Positions 24,201 to 35,923 of a stretch of 64,000 nucleotides of DNA are shown here, piece after piece. The translations under genes and the position numbers were made by a program. The notes beneath the pieces were generated by a model. The model saw only the letters and a list, made by a program, of their open reading frames with translations, did no database searches and was not told the DNA's origin. The DNA lies in assembly GCA_903813345.2 (NCBI GenBank), contig CAIIXF020000011.1, forward strand, positions 17,281,754 through 17,345,753. The letters are read 5' to 3'. Every line of letters begins with the position of its first letter. The stretch's first letter is position 1. Source of the stretch: Owenia fusiformis (lineage: Eukaryota; Annelida; Polychaeta; Sabellida; Oweniidae).

Positions 24201-27200
24201 TGCACTATATTTGGTCAAGTGAGACAGACATTTATATGAGATCTATTCAGCCTTGGATGGAAAATTGTGACAACAGCTGATAAGTTCTATTGTAACTTTG
24301 TTTCAGGCCATATCTCTGGGGTGAAAAGTCCCTAGAGCATGAAGAAGTAAAGCAAACGTTAGGTCCATCGCTAATGAAACAGGCCACAACAGAGCAGGTG
24401 ATTGGTCTACTGGATGTCGAACTGCTGCGTCGGTCAACGTTGAAGTTCCCCCTCCGAAGAAAACTTGAGGTATTTTACTACTGTAGATTGGGTTAATTTG
24501 GCGCCCGCTTTAATTTGGCGAATTTGGCGAAATTGAAAAATTCTTTTTGCATATCCACCAAATTAAATAGCCACCAATATGCCAAAAATGGTAAAATCGC
24601 CAAATTAAGTAGGGACCACAGTTTATCAGACTAATATGTTTTTAATTATTCACAAAGTTTCTTATTCTATATTTTTAGCCTGAGATTGCAGCAGAGGGTC
24701 TAGACAGTGATATAGAAGGATGTTATGACCCGTGTTTCATTTTGCCACTGTTTGCACACATTCTGGCTCCAGGTGGGTACTTGGTAAATAAATAGCACTT
24801 AATGGTGATGTGATGATAAGCAATTTATTGAAACAAATAAGCAATAAAAAATAATGTAAAGTGGCCCAAAATATTAGTATGTTTATCTTTATTTCGGATT
24901 TTCATTTTATTGATGAAAAATTTATTGATCTTGCCATACTGTTCTGCTGTATTCCACTATTATTGACACAGCTGTATGTTCAACAGTGTTTTAGGAATTT
25001 GTAAAAAAGTGCCTATGAGCCCGTGCTTTAATTTACAGTGAATTCAAATTAAATTCAGATATTGTCATATGATCATAATTGGTTGTGCATATATACTGGA
25101 TTGGCCATATATTATATTACCCAGAATGCAATAAGTTAAAGTTATAAAACCACATTTCTGCATACACGTATCTCAATATATGAAGTTCTCTTATCTGAAA
25201 GTCATTCTTGTTGATTGGAATTAGCCAAGTATGAAAGACATGACAATCTAACAGGTATATACCTTTAATTTCTTATTTCCAATTTTAGAATCCATTATCA
25301 GTTGCCACCAGTTCCTGGAGACAGGTTGCCTTGGTTACCTGCTGATGTCATTGAGCAGTCATGACATCACAATGCGTAAACTTGGTTACCATACCTTAGC
25401 ACGGTTCATGCAGCAAGTAGATGGCTCCAAGTTTAAGGAGAGAGATCAGGTATACAGTGATTTACTTCCTAAAACTTTAGAAGTGGACCATCTCATATTT
25501 CACCTCATTAAACTTGCCAAAATAGTCAAGTTACATTTCATCAAGTCATATGACTTACTTTTTGCCTAATAACTCATACAGGTTGAAGAAACCTATTCAA
25601 TTCTTTATCATACAGACTTCATACAGACATTCTAAATGATAATTATTTTACTAACCATCATTGCTAGATCACTTGTAAATATGATCCTCAATCGAAATAG
25701 TTGAAGTGAGTCCATTTCCTAATTTACATGTATGTCACCACTATTCTAACCACCATTTTTGTGGTGACCTGGGTAATATTGAGGTGTCTTTAACAAATGT
25801 TTCCAATCTTGTAATTGCAACCATATAGCCATTTTGTCATATGCCTTGTTTGGTTTGTCCTAGGTGCTGTACATGTTGGAGCTACTACGCAACAGTATGG
25901 TGAAACCTAACACCAAGTTCCCCTGCATTATAACTCTCTTCCTGGGCAAAGCTGTGGAACTATTGCTCAAACCAGGTAAGTTTAACATATGGTTCACCAC
26001 CAGAAGTGGTTATATACATGTATTGTTCTTGTCTCCAACTTTTGAGTGGCCTATCTTTGGCAGCCGTCTGTAGCAAATGGCAGGTGGTGACATTTTGCAT
26101 GTTATGTGTCCTTGTATTGAATATTTTCTCCAGAGTAACAAAACCCATCTTTTGAATTTTTTCATGCTTTTACATGCACATTGCCTATAACACATATGTT
26201 AGCCTAAAATGTTAAAAAAAATCAAATAGAATGAACAACAGTTGATTTGTTTGTAATTTCAGACAGCCATATGTACCAGCAGGTCTACTCTTTCCTCCTC
26301 ATCAAACCAAGTATAGATGTCACTAACATACCAGAATTCTACAAGTTCTTCAACTCTTCAGCATTGGAGGTAAGAAATGTATAATGAAACCTGCATGACA
26401 CTGTATATAGTTAAACAAGATACCTTAAGGTGTTTTTGCCTCTTGATAATGATGAACTTCTGGATGCCTCTTGCAGATGATGATGAGGATTATAGGGCAT
26501 TTGAGAGTCAGCGATTGCAATATCACAGTTTGGGAATTTTATTATTGTTTGCACTTTGTTTCTGAAGTATACCTTTTTAAGTAAGATTAATGTGCTCGAA
26601 CAAGTCTCAGGCCTGAGCCAGTTTTTGCCAAGGGGGGTTCACACATGACCATTTTGCCAGGAGGGTTTCTTACACACTTGACCCTCCCCCCTCAGGCTAC
26701 GAGCCTGAGTGTGATACTCCTTCAGGTAAAACAACATAACATTTAAATTCTAATGAACTCTGATGTTTCAGTTTAAATCTGAGAGAGCATGGATACTACA
26801 GCTAATGGCAGAGGGACTGCGTGAAACATCAGATTATCGCATGTTTGAGAAACGTTACGTCTTCAAACTTCTACTAAGTTTCTATGATTCCAGCACTAGT
26901 GATCCATACACCAAGAAACAAGTAAGATATTTAAATATCAAGAAAGTAATTTTGAGATGTGAAACAAGGTTACAAGAATGTAAGGCCTGAATAAGCTTAA
27001 TTCTTTTAACTTGTTTTAAGCATAGCTGATGGAAATTGAAGGTTGTGCATGCTCAACAAGTCTCGACCATTTCAGAGACATAACTGCTACATGAGACACA
27101 AGTGTGATATACTGGTTGAAAGAACTATCTAAACTAAATTAAAACTTAAATCACTGTATATACATGTAAAGTATAGGACTTGACTTTCTAAAGTAATGCC

Positions 27201-29514
27201 TGGGTCACATTTGCTCCCATTCATCGGCCAGCGCCTGGCCGATTGAGTGTTTTGCTCAATATTGTATTCAATTTTGAACAAAATACTCAATCGGCCGGGC
27301 GTCGTAGTGAAAATGTGACCAAGGTATAAAAGTCACATTATGTCTATATTTCTAACCAAAGCAATATTTGATATCTCTTATTGACTTACAGGTTCTATCA
27401 ATTGTGAAAGCAGGATGTGGCATCAAGTCAGTTGCCTTGGACCTTGTTAAGCAGCAGGCCTTGTTACAGTGGCTTGGACAGGCAGCTCAGTCATGGTAAG
27501 AACACAAGATTTCATTCTGTGTTTTCATTAATGCCTTGGTCACATTTGCTCCGATTTTCACTACGGCGCCTGGCCGATTGAGTATTTTGTTCAAAATTGA
27601 ATACAATATTGAGCAAAACAGGTGCCGGCCGATGGATCGGAGCAAATGTGACCCAGGCATAACTAACAGATATGATCCTTTGTGATTAGCACTAGAGCAT
27701 TTGTGAATTGCAAGGTGTCTACTATTTAAATTTTTGGGCCAGCCATATCACAAAATATTATCTGTCATTTTTCCATGCTTTATATTCATTTTCATCACTA
27801 TCATTTTTCAAAAATCCTGTTGTACAATATAAGTGTAAACTTGTTGTAAAAGGACCATAGATTAGAAATATAAACATGAATTAATAAAATAAATATTTCA
27901 ATATAGCCACCAAATTAAGGAATTGATTTCAAATCATGAACGTTTTTGAGGGAAACTATGCAATCAGTTCTAATGCATGTCATATTGTTATTCCAGTCGT
28001 GATCCAAAGGGACATGAGATTGTATTAGAAATCTTAGATATCTTGTGGAGAACTGTTCTAGGGGACAGAGACCATAGCTCAGATATTAGCTGCCTGCCCA
28101 TGCACTTTACTACAGACATGTATAACACTACACTGGCCCTTCTAAATACATTCAGGTATGTCTGTTTGTTTGTTTGTTTTATGTCATCGCCAGAAGTGGT
28201 GACATATTGTTATAGTCTCCAACTTTTTTTGTGGATTGTGATTGGTGTTTGGCATCCGGCGTCTGTAACAAATGTTACAACTGGCAGGTGGTGACATTTT
28301 TCATGTTGAAAATGCCTTGTTTTTGAAATGGCCATTGTAGAATATAACCTAGTGAACTCAAGAAGAAGAATATTGTGAAGTAGATTCCAAATACGTTATC
28401 ATGTCGTTAATGCGTTTCTATTTATTTAGTTTTAAGATCTTTTGCATGAAATAAGTTAATTTAACACATATACTCTTATTGGTAATCATAGTTCCCACTG
28501 GGATGAATTGACCGTTTCACATAAGCTTCTAGGCGAGGAAAGGAATTTTGAAGCTGATTAATAATTTGAAGTTCCACATAATATTTATTCAATTTGGACT
28601 TTCACTCGTTGTCTTATATTTTCAGGGGAGAGATGTCTCTACCAAGCTTTAAGCACCTACTAAAACTACTATGTTCCATCAGGGGACATCTCAATGCTAC
28701 AATGTTGCAGTACTCTAAGAGTTATATGCAGTGCTTCACTCTTGAGGTCACCCCTCACCATATTCACTCCTTACTGTCTACATGGGCCACCAGCAACCAG
28801 GATCAGCAACTAAAAGCAGACTTAGATAAAATACAGGGGGATGTTCTCTTGGATGTAACCGCAAGTTATAATATGAAACACAGTGGTGATGTGGAATGTC
28901 AAGTGTTACTGGCACAACTGCTGACCTCCTGGCAACCTGGTAGTGGAAACAAACACCAAATTGATAAAATGGAAATATATTTGGGGTGTGTCATGGTTAA
29001 GTGGCTTGTGGAACTCATCCAGAGTGCAAAACCAAAGTTAGAAAATTTATCTGATGTTATAAATTGGATAAAAGTCAACAGTCTATCGACGTCAAAATTG
29101 GGCAACGCTTTGAAATCATGTTTCGTCGGGCAGCCACTAGATGGCACTCCATGCCTTGCTGCCAAATTATTAACTGTGTTTAGTTTAGCGGATTCCGGAA
29201 AACAAGGTACAGAATCAACAATGAACATGAGATACAAATTGAAATCAAACATTAATGATATATTTTTTGGTCTAATGGATCATTTACAGATTCATTCCTC
29301 AGGGACACAGGTGGATGTGATTGATAGACTCTCTAGTAAAGATTATAACGACATATTGAAGGATGTGTTGCCCAAAGTTCAGGCCAAGTGTGAGCCAGGA
29401 GATAAACATGCGATTGATGTACTGAGTGTGTTCATAGCAGAATTATGGAGTAATTGCCATGCTCCACAGCATCTGAAGATAATTGTGAAAAACTATTTTA
29501 AGTTTGTGGTATAA
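21282..29514 (+). CDS. URB1: URB1 (Npa1-like nucleolar pre-ribosomal protein), C-terminal part
   Basis: Twelve exons join without a break: 21282-22332, 22885-23212, 23421-23945, 24307-24469, 24679-24772, 25289-25449, 25864-25975, 26263-26369, 26772-26921, 27392-27495, 27997-28155 and 28626-29514. They give 3843 bp, 1280 aa and stop, and every junction phase fits. Vertebrate URB1 is about 2270 aa. The piece aligns from near its middle to the end, including HFSVYLGAYGAT, YDPCFILPLF, SSHDITMRKLGYHTLARF and the FPCIITLFLGKAVELLLKP / EFYKFFNSSALE blocks. The product is an alpha-helical repeat scaffold that helps assemble early 60S pre-ribosomes in the nucleolus. The first exon starts at an acceptor, so upstream exons must exist, but none were found in 1-21281. 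An acidic Asp/Asn/Glu-rich linker lies near residues 20-55 of this piece. The last two exons are duplicated at 35924-37476. Confidence 0.9.
22517..22688. mobile_element. pogo/Tigger-like MITE
   Basis: It begins CAGTGAAACCTGTAAAGTGG after TA and ends in 'gcaaggttttactg'. The interior has repeated 'gtggaacac' motifs facing both ways. It sits in the URB1 intron after the first visible exon. The same family occurs at 30906-31000 (and its copy near 38443) and at 45998-46178. Confidence 0.75.
24481..24615. mobile_element. Truncated MITE, 'CTGTAGATTGGGTTAATTTG' family
   Basis: It starts CTGTAGATTGGGTTAATTTG after TA and runs through 'ggcgcccgctttaatttggc' to about 24615, where it stops without a matching right terminus. 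A full-length relative is at 53457-53738. It lies in the URB1 intron after the exon ending at 24469. Confidence 0.75.
27197..27326 (+). mobile_element. PIF/Harbinger-like MITE, copy 1 flanking a URB1 exon
   Basis: TAA|TGCCTGGGTCACATTTGCTC opens and ...GTGACCAAGGTA|TAA closes. The TAA repeats fit the 3-bp TWA targets of PIF/Harbinger elements. The interior is a 'ggccgattgag' palindrome. It lies upstream of the 104-bp URB1 exon 27392-27495 and is nearly the exact reverse complement of the copy downstream of that exon. Confidence 0.8.
27532..27659 (-). mobile_element. PIF/Harbinger-like MITE, copy 2 in inverted orientation
   Basis: TAA|TGCCTTGGTCACATTTGCTC ... GTGACCCAGGCA|TAA, with intact 3-bp duplications at 27529-27531 and 27660-27662. 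Its reverse complement matches the 27197-27326 copy almost throughout. More distant relatives with the same 'agtcacatttg' ends occur at 42784-42936, at 30655 and near 38190. Confidence 0.82.
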
Positions 29515-31206
29515 AATCAAATGCATGAAGATATTTTGATTATAACAAATCTCTTAATAATTTAGGTTAAAGAGCCTTAAAATACTATAATGATATGTAA
29601 ACATATGACTTGTGACATATTATTGTTGTTTTTGATTGATATCTGTTAGAAAGTGTTACAATACATTTGCAGGTGTTGACATCTTATCAATAGGATAGTT
29701 TCTAAATAGCAGAAAAATCTAGTGCTGCCATCTTTTATTCAGCTTTTAACTTGGGCTAGAGTTCCATTCACTTACATGCTAAAATCTTGAAAAAGTGGCT
29801 TAATTTCATGGTTTATCAAAGTGTGTTCGTTGAATCTGTATAAAACTTGAATGTTATACAACATGATGACCCTGTTTATTATGTACATGTTGTGATTAAA
29901 CATGCAAATGTTGATTGACATACAAATAATCCAAGGTTTTAAAGAATTCTAGCATTGCATCTATGGACATTTGGCCCGAGTTTTTTTAAATTTTCATATA
30001 AGATTATTCAAATTGCATAACTATGCAAATCAAAGCTATTGTAGGAGAAAACATTTCACTGAATTCAAATATGCCATTTAAAAGGAGGTAATGTAAGTCA
30101 TTCGAGGTCTAATATGCAAGTCTCTTAAAATCTCACGAAAAACGAGATTTAGCGAGATTTCAAAAGCTACATGGAAACTGTACTATAACAAAATCATTGT
30201 TACATTTCATATGCTTTGATGAAATGTTCATGCTTTCCCAATTCATTATATCGTCTAATAAGCTACCTGGAAAGAGTAGTAGACATGAGGGCAAAAAAAA
30301 GTATGACTCCCAGTTTCCAATTCCGTAGAGCACAAGCAGAATAGTCTTTGTCCACGCATTTGCAATATCTTTGCATATTAATAGATAAATTATTCTGAAA
30401 GTATAATGCTTTAAAACTGAATGATTTACAAAATTAACAAAATTGAGGTTTTAATATAAAGTCAGTTTGACAGACTATAAAAACACCAGCCTAGTTTGAT
30501 TAAGCCCATGCTGTAGTTAAAATCAGTTAATAACTGTGTCTGATAATGTGTCTTGTTTATTGTAATAAAAAATATGACGCCAACATTGAAATAAATTATA
30601 TACATGTTCTTGATTTTTACTAAAATACGATTCTAGGGGATTTCAATGTATAGTAATGCCCCAGTCACATGTGATCAACGGCAATGCACTGCGGCTGTAA
30701 CTTCCCAAAATCGAGAGAAATGCAAAGCATATATAGATTATCTATATCGATTAAATCATATGCCAAATAAAATGAATATGAGAGCGATCAGTCATATTTT
30801 CAAGACCTCAATGATAAAATCATCCCGAGATTATACCTTGTAATTAACATCTTCCAACATTTAAAATAGCTGCTATTGACATCAGATTGAGCAAACATGA
30901 TTATGCAGTTAAACCTGTCTAAGTGGAACGTCCGTGGTACCTATAAAATATATTCCAGAGGTCTTATACTTCTAGAAGTGTTCCACTCGAAGTTTCACCG
31001 TATGATACTTAAACCATATCACCTAAGAAATGCTGTCTATATCATATGTGAATGTCAAAAGTTTACAAAAGGTTCAACTGTTAAGGATGTAAATTGTATG
31101 ATAAGACATGTAGAGATATAATAGGCGACGGTAATTCTTGTTATACCAAGTACAATGTAGTCAATTGCTACTTGTAATAGAAAGTGTACATTAATTCCAA
31201 ACATGT
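29515..31206. other. Intergenic spacer between convergent URB1 and BtaA-like genes
   Basis: This holds the 3' ends of both genes. No coding exon is recognised. A pogo-like MITE fragment lies at 30906-31000 ('cagttaaacctgtctaagtg' to 'gtttcaccg') and a partial Harbinger-like MITE begins at about 30655 ('taatgccccagtcacatgtg'). Both are also present in the duplicated copy (near 38190 and 38443), so they predate the duplication. Confidence 0.65.
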
Positions 31207-32896
31207 TTATAATACTGTGGCCACCCTGAGCGGCTCCCAAATGGGTGAACGGTCCAGTAGTGTTGCAGACGCTTCTAATTCATGTTCAACCTTAATTGTC
31301 TTATTAATCATTTCACTTGGCCAGTATTTGGGCATTCCTTTCAAATTCCAAAACACTATTCTTCCACCTGGATTGCTGATTTTAGCAGCTGATTCAATTG
31401 CTGCATTGTGGTTGGCTAGGGACAACCAATCTGCTATGTTGGATACACAGATTCCATCAAACTTTGGTTGTTGAGTGCTTGGGTACTTGGCAAGCCAATC
31501 GGTGAGTTCTCCATGGACCCACTGCATACGACCAATGCGATCTTTTAGTGTTGCAAAGTTCTCCTCTTGGAGATATTCTCTGAGCTTGTATTTCCCAGAG
31601 TATCCGCCAGTGAAAAAGTATTCAGCAAAATGATTTTCTTTCATGGGAATGGACTTATAAATGTCTACCATTCTTCGGTAGAATAATGTTCCATAATCCA
31701 CATCTGGTATGATGGAATTATCGAAATCCTTCAACTGATTGTAGGCCCTCCTATACATTGCTTTTCTCCAGTGTTTTGTGTTAATCACTTCTTCAAAGAA
31801 GTTGGCCTGTTCCTCAATATCATCGCCCATTCCCAGGAATGTTTTGATATCACGTTTATCAAGTGCAACATAAACCATATCCTCGGCTGCATTTCTAAAA
31901 ATTGTATCAAATGTTCCACAGTGTATAACGCCAAACTCTATTTCAGATTTCATTGAGTCCCAAAATTCTCTTACATCTGGTGCCAGTGCTTTCCTGATTT
32001 CTTTATATATTCGGACACGTTCCTCTGGTTTCACATTTTCTCTGTCAACCCCAGCAAAGTCAATAAATTCTTGGTGCGTCAGATGTTTGATGCAAGCTGC
32101 CTGTAACTTTGCCAAATGCAGCTGTGGAATTGATAAATCAAGGGCCACAACATCAGCAGGGTCGTCTAGGAGAAGAGTCATAGCATTGGCACCACATGAT
32201 GCAATCGTGAAGATTCTGTCGCCACTTTTGATTTCCATTGCATGCCTTATTGGTGCAATATCTTCCCAATTCTGAATAAAGAAAAATCGAATTCTAACAA
32301 TAAAGAATACAGGTGCTGAGTTCGGACAATTTGAACAACACCCAACTCAAATTCTATCAATGAGAATTGCATAATAAGATTAGGTGAATACCAAATGTAC
32401 ATGTTGTACTTTGGAAAAACAGTTTGCTGAAATTATCAAAGTAAACAAATGATTGTGTTCTGATGTTACTTTAGTCTTGCTCAAAGACTGTATCCACCCC
32501 CACCCCCCACATTCACTCTCTTTACCTGGCAATATACAGAGAGAAGGATGAAGGGGGAGGGGGACTACAGGGTATTTTAAGCAAGACTAATGTTACTTCT
32601 ATTAAGTCTGTTTTGTAATTGTATAACAAATTAAAGTATACGAGCTGGACCAAGTTTGAATAGTAGGCTAATGACAATCACACTATGCGTGGCTTTGAGA
32701 GCAAATATCATTTTCGACTTTCTATGATTGCCGTGCACGAAGACAGACTCACCATAGCAAACAAAATATTCGAATTCTGTTCTTTGTGTGCTTGTTTTAC
32801 GTCTTCGGAATACTTCAATTTTTGCAGTCCACTATATGCTTTATAATATTTTGAACTTCTTCCGACCATATTTGAGATACGTCTAAGCAGTGCCAT
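31207..32896 (-). CDS. BtaA-like (DUF3419) aminocarboxypropyl transferase, copy 1
   Basis: Exon 1 (32896-32753, 48 codons, ends LFAM|gtgagt) and exon 2 (32271-31207) join in phase 0 to 402 aa, close to the usual ~400 aa of bacterial BtaA. BtaA moves a 3-amino-3-carboxypropyl group from S-adenosylmethionine to diacylglycerol, the first step to the betaine lipid DGTS. Visible family marks are NWED at 49-52 (like YNxxWEDP), the SAM loop DRIFTIASCGANAMTLLL at 66-83, VVALDLSIPQL from 89, and PGGRIVFWNL near 349-358. The site that usually reads SDHxDW appears as SNIADWL at 325-331, so activity may differ. No BtaB-type methyltransferase domain is attached. It is convergent with URB1 and intact, with a paralogue 7.5 kb away. 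An animal gene of this type is unexpected; the intron shows that it is a resident nuclear gene. Confidence 0.78.
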
Positions 32897-33366
32897 TTTG
32901 CTTTTTGATTTAAACCAGCATTCGATCTGCAGTTAAAATTGACCTTGGTTTATTGTTTCTGTAGGTGTCCTTTAAGAGGGTACGTCCAATGTAAAATTGC
33001 AACGGTTTAGTTCTTTTATAACCAGCATGTCCTTCTACATGTTCTAAGCAGCAAATAAATAAAGTTTTGTCAGTTTTAATATATATTTGAAAGCATCATA
33101 TAGTGTTGACGTTGTATGAATTCTCTGAACTTTGAAGCTTTCAAGTTGTGATATCTATGTGCGCCTGTATTGTTTTTATTTCATGTTTTACTTGTGTAAA
33201 TACTCGATATGTAGAACGAACAGGCATGTTGTCCTTCAATCCCTAGTTGAAAACAACCTGGACGACTGCATCATTCTGATACGCATCACAACTTTCTGTT
33301 TTACAACTTAAAATGTTTCTTGAAAATTGATGTCTCAAAGTGGGACAACACATGCAATCTTATATA

Positions 33367-34340
33367 CAGGGTGGTCAAAAAAACGGCAACCCTAGTTTTT
33401 CCTAATATCTTTGTCATTCTAAGGAATAACTCCCTGATATTTTACACATTTGTACATCATTCAATTTCCTACCAACCTACCATATTTCATGACCATCGGA
33501 CTGATAGTCACAATATTACTGCATTTTAAGCAACATACCCCAGGTGGCCACTTTCGGGCTATCTGAGCTGGACTGTTATCCAAATGGACTCCATTTCCAA
33601 CTTGATGCACTGGTAAACTATAACAATTATGTATTCTTGGGGAGCAAAGCACTTTATGAAGTAGTGGGGAGGCACCTTCACACAGACAGATGCACAGTTT
33701 AGTGTGTTCTCAGAAGATAGGGTCCTTTACCTTTGATGATGCTAACAGATATGCAATAACTGTCAACATCAAACTCTATTTTGTGATTCCCATGGAGTTC
33801 TTGGGGACTTTAGGTGAACCCAGGGGGGTTGAAAGGCAGCAACAGTGGTTCCAACAAGACAGAACCATACCCCATACACCAAATGATGCACAATATTGGC
33901 TTTAAGACCACTTCAATGACCACATTATCAGCAGTACAACAGACAATGAATGGGTACCCCATAGCCCAGATATGGCCCCATTTAATCTTTACCAGTGGGG
34001 ATACCCCAAAGATGGAGTGTAGGGTAATAACACCAGAAAGACATTTGACCTCAAAATAAAGATCACATGTGTCATTCAGGCCATACTTGCTGAGGAATGC
34101 TGTTATGTCATTGACAGGTTTGGAAAACATGTGCAGGTTTGCCTACAGCACGATATTGGAAAACTGGGGCACCTTGTTTAAAGTGCTGTAACATTGCGAC
34201 TATCAGACCAATGTTCATAAAATTACACAGTCTAGTATGAAATTGAATGATGTACATGTGTGCCAAATATCAGGACGAAATTTCCAAAAATGACAAAGAT
34301 ATGAGGAAAAATTAGGGTTGCCGTTTTTTTGACCACCCTG
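33367..34340 (+). mobile_element. Mariner-type relic inserted after the segmental duplication
   Basis: CAGGGTGGTCAAAAAAACGG opens, its complement closes, and TA flanks both sides (33365-33366 and 34341-34342). Arms are similar for over 100 bp ('cctaatatctttgtcattct'). A plus-strand trace of the transposase catalytic end remains (WFQQDRTIPHTPNDAQ near 33850, PHSPDMAPFNLYQWGY near 33960), but the N-terminal part is lost. The other duplication copy has the bare site 'cttatatatgacaccaag' at 40893-40910. Confidence 0.9.
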
Positions 34341-35098
34341 TATGACACCAAGACCTCTTGTACAGTTTCCAAATAGAAGTTTAGTGGCAATAAGATCATT
34401 TAACATACTTATGAACCCCTGTTTTATAAACTGTCAAAGATATGTTTTTCATTTTGAAGGGTCTATTGAAACTTCAATTTGGATCACTAAACATAGTCAC
34501 GTTTTGCCTTAACTTGAATGAAGTTTAGATCTATTCATATAAGACTACATTCAGGTGTAATAAACTCAGGGGAAAGGCATTAAATTCTGAATGACGAAAT
34601 TAATAAAATCGTGGTTGGATCTCATATTTTACATTTGGAAAGAAAAATATGAGATGAAAGCTTGATTGCGAAAGCTAAAAAATATTCTGAATCCCGCAGA
34701 TCATTGTCCTTTTACGAATAAAAAGATTGTGGGTTGATCTAGACATTGCCAAGAGGTCTCCCAAAGATATTTGTGAGATCCTCCTTTTCCATCATTTAAA
34801 AACATCCATTCTAAAATGTGAACTATTTAATGTTTTGTTTCAAAATTAGTTTACATGCACTAAGTCTGCTTTTACCTAGTATATGAAAAGTTTGAAAAGG
34901 CCTTTCTTTGATCCTCATTGCCATGCTTTTGATATTACTTTGACTTTCTGTAAGTTTGAGGTGAAATGGGAACTCCATTGTTGCATCTTCCATTCTGGTT
35001 TTGTTGGCAATCAAAGTATTTTTCTTCATGTTTTAGATTTGAATGTTATTCTAGCCTTGTGTACCAAATTATAGTTCGTTCTACGAGAATGATCTGTT

Positions 35099-35699
35099 CA
35101 TGTATATCCAAAATTATGGCATATTCTATACTTTCTATACTTTCGAACTGCTTTTTTTAATTATACTTTTTTCAGTCTTAGACGATTGGACTCTCTAAAG
35201 TCTATACATGTCTATACTTTCTATACTGTCTATACTTTTGATTTTGGTGAATTCCCTATGTCTATACTTTCGATACTTTCTATACTTTACATTTTGGTGA
35301 AATCCCTATGTCTATACTTTCTATACTTTCGATACTTTCTATACATTGTAAAACAATATGTGACGTCATAAGTTTCTTGGTCACTTTCGATTTTGGTGAA
35401 TTGCCTCAATGTATTGTAAAACAATATGTGATAGAAAGTATAGAAACTATAGACATCTAATTTGTCAAAGACAGTTTTGTGAAAAGCAGATAGAAAGTAT
35501 AGAAAGTATAGAAACTGTAGACATCTGAAGACAGTTATGGGGAAAAGCAGATCGAAAGTATAGAAAGTATAGAAACTATAGACATCTGATTTGTCGAAGA
35601 CAGTTATGGGGAAAAGCAGATCGAAAGTATAGAAACTATAGACATCTGATTTGTCGAAGACAGTTATGGGAAAAAGCAGATCGAAAGTATCAATTTCAG
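35099..35699. repeat. CTATACTTT satellite at the duplication junction
   Basis: From 35120 to about 35345 the plus strand is filled with 'tctatactttctatacttt' and 'cgatacttt'. From about 35430 to 35690 the complementary 'gaaagtatagaaactatag' recurs in a ~60-bp unit ('acatctgatttgtcgaagac', 'agttatggggaaaagcagat'), about four times. The two halves are inverted with respect to each other and flank 'gtaaaacaatatgtga' direct repeats. No gene is present. Confidence 0.9.
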
Positions 35700-35923
35700 G
35701 TGAATTGCAAGGTGTCTATTAAAAAAAAATTATTTTTAAATCCTGTTGTACAATTTAAGTGTAAACTTGTTGTACAAGGACCATAGATTAGAAATATAAA
35801 CATGAATTAATAAAATAGATGTTTCAATATAAGCCGCCAAATTAAGGAATTGATTTCAAATCATGAACGTTTTTGAGGGAAACTATGCAATCAGTTCTAA
35901 TGCCTGTCATATTGTAATTCCAG

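Larger units (their letters stand above)
27703..35098 (+). repeat. Segmental duplication, copy 1
   Basis: From 'gtgaattgcaaggtgtct' to 'cgagaatgatctgtt' this segment matches 35700-41663 in the same order and orientation. It contains URB1's last two exons, 3' flank, the BtaA-like gene and flank. Coding parts differ by about 6% of residues. Copy 1 is longer, mainly because of the 974-bp mariner at 33367 and about 90 bp near 27720-27810 that copy 2 lacks. Confidence 0.95.

Noticed and set aside
28899-29252. 117-codon minus-strand frame (and its twin at 36861-37214)
   Set aside because: It is antisense to the URB1 last exon and conserved only because the exon is duplicated.
35099-35699. Centromeric or telomeric satellite
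   Set aside because: The CTATACTTT units are short, local and confined to the duplication junction, and are not a telomere-type repeat.
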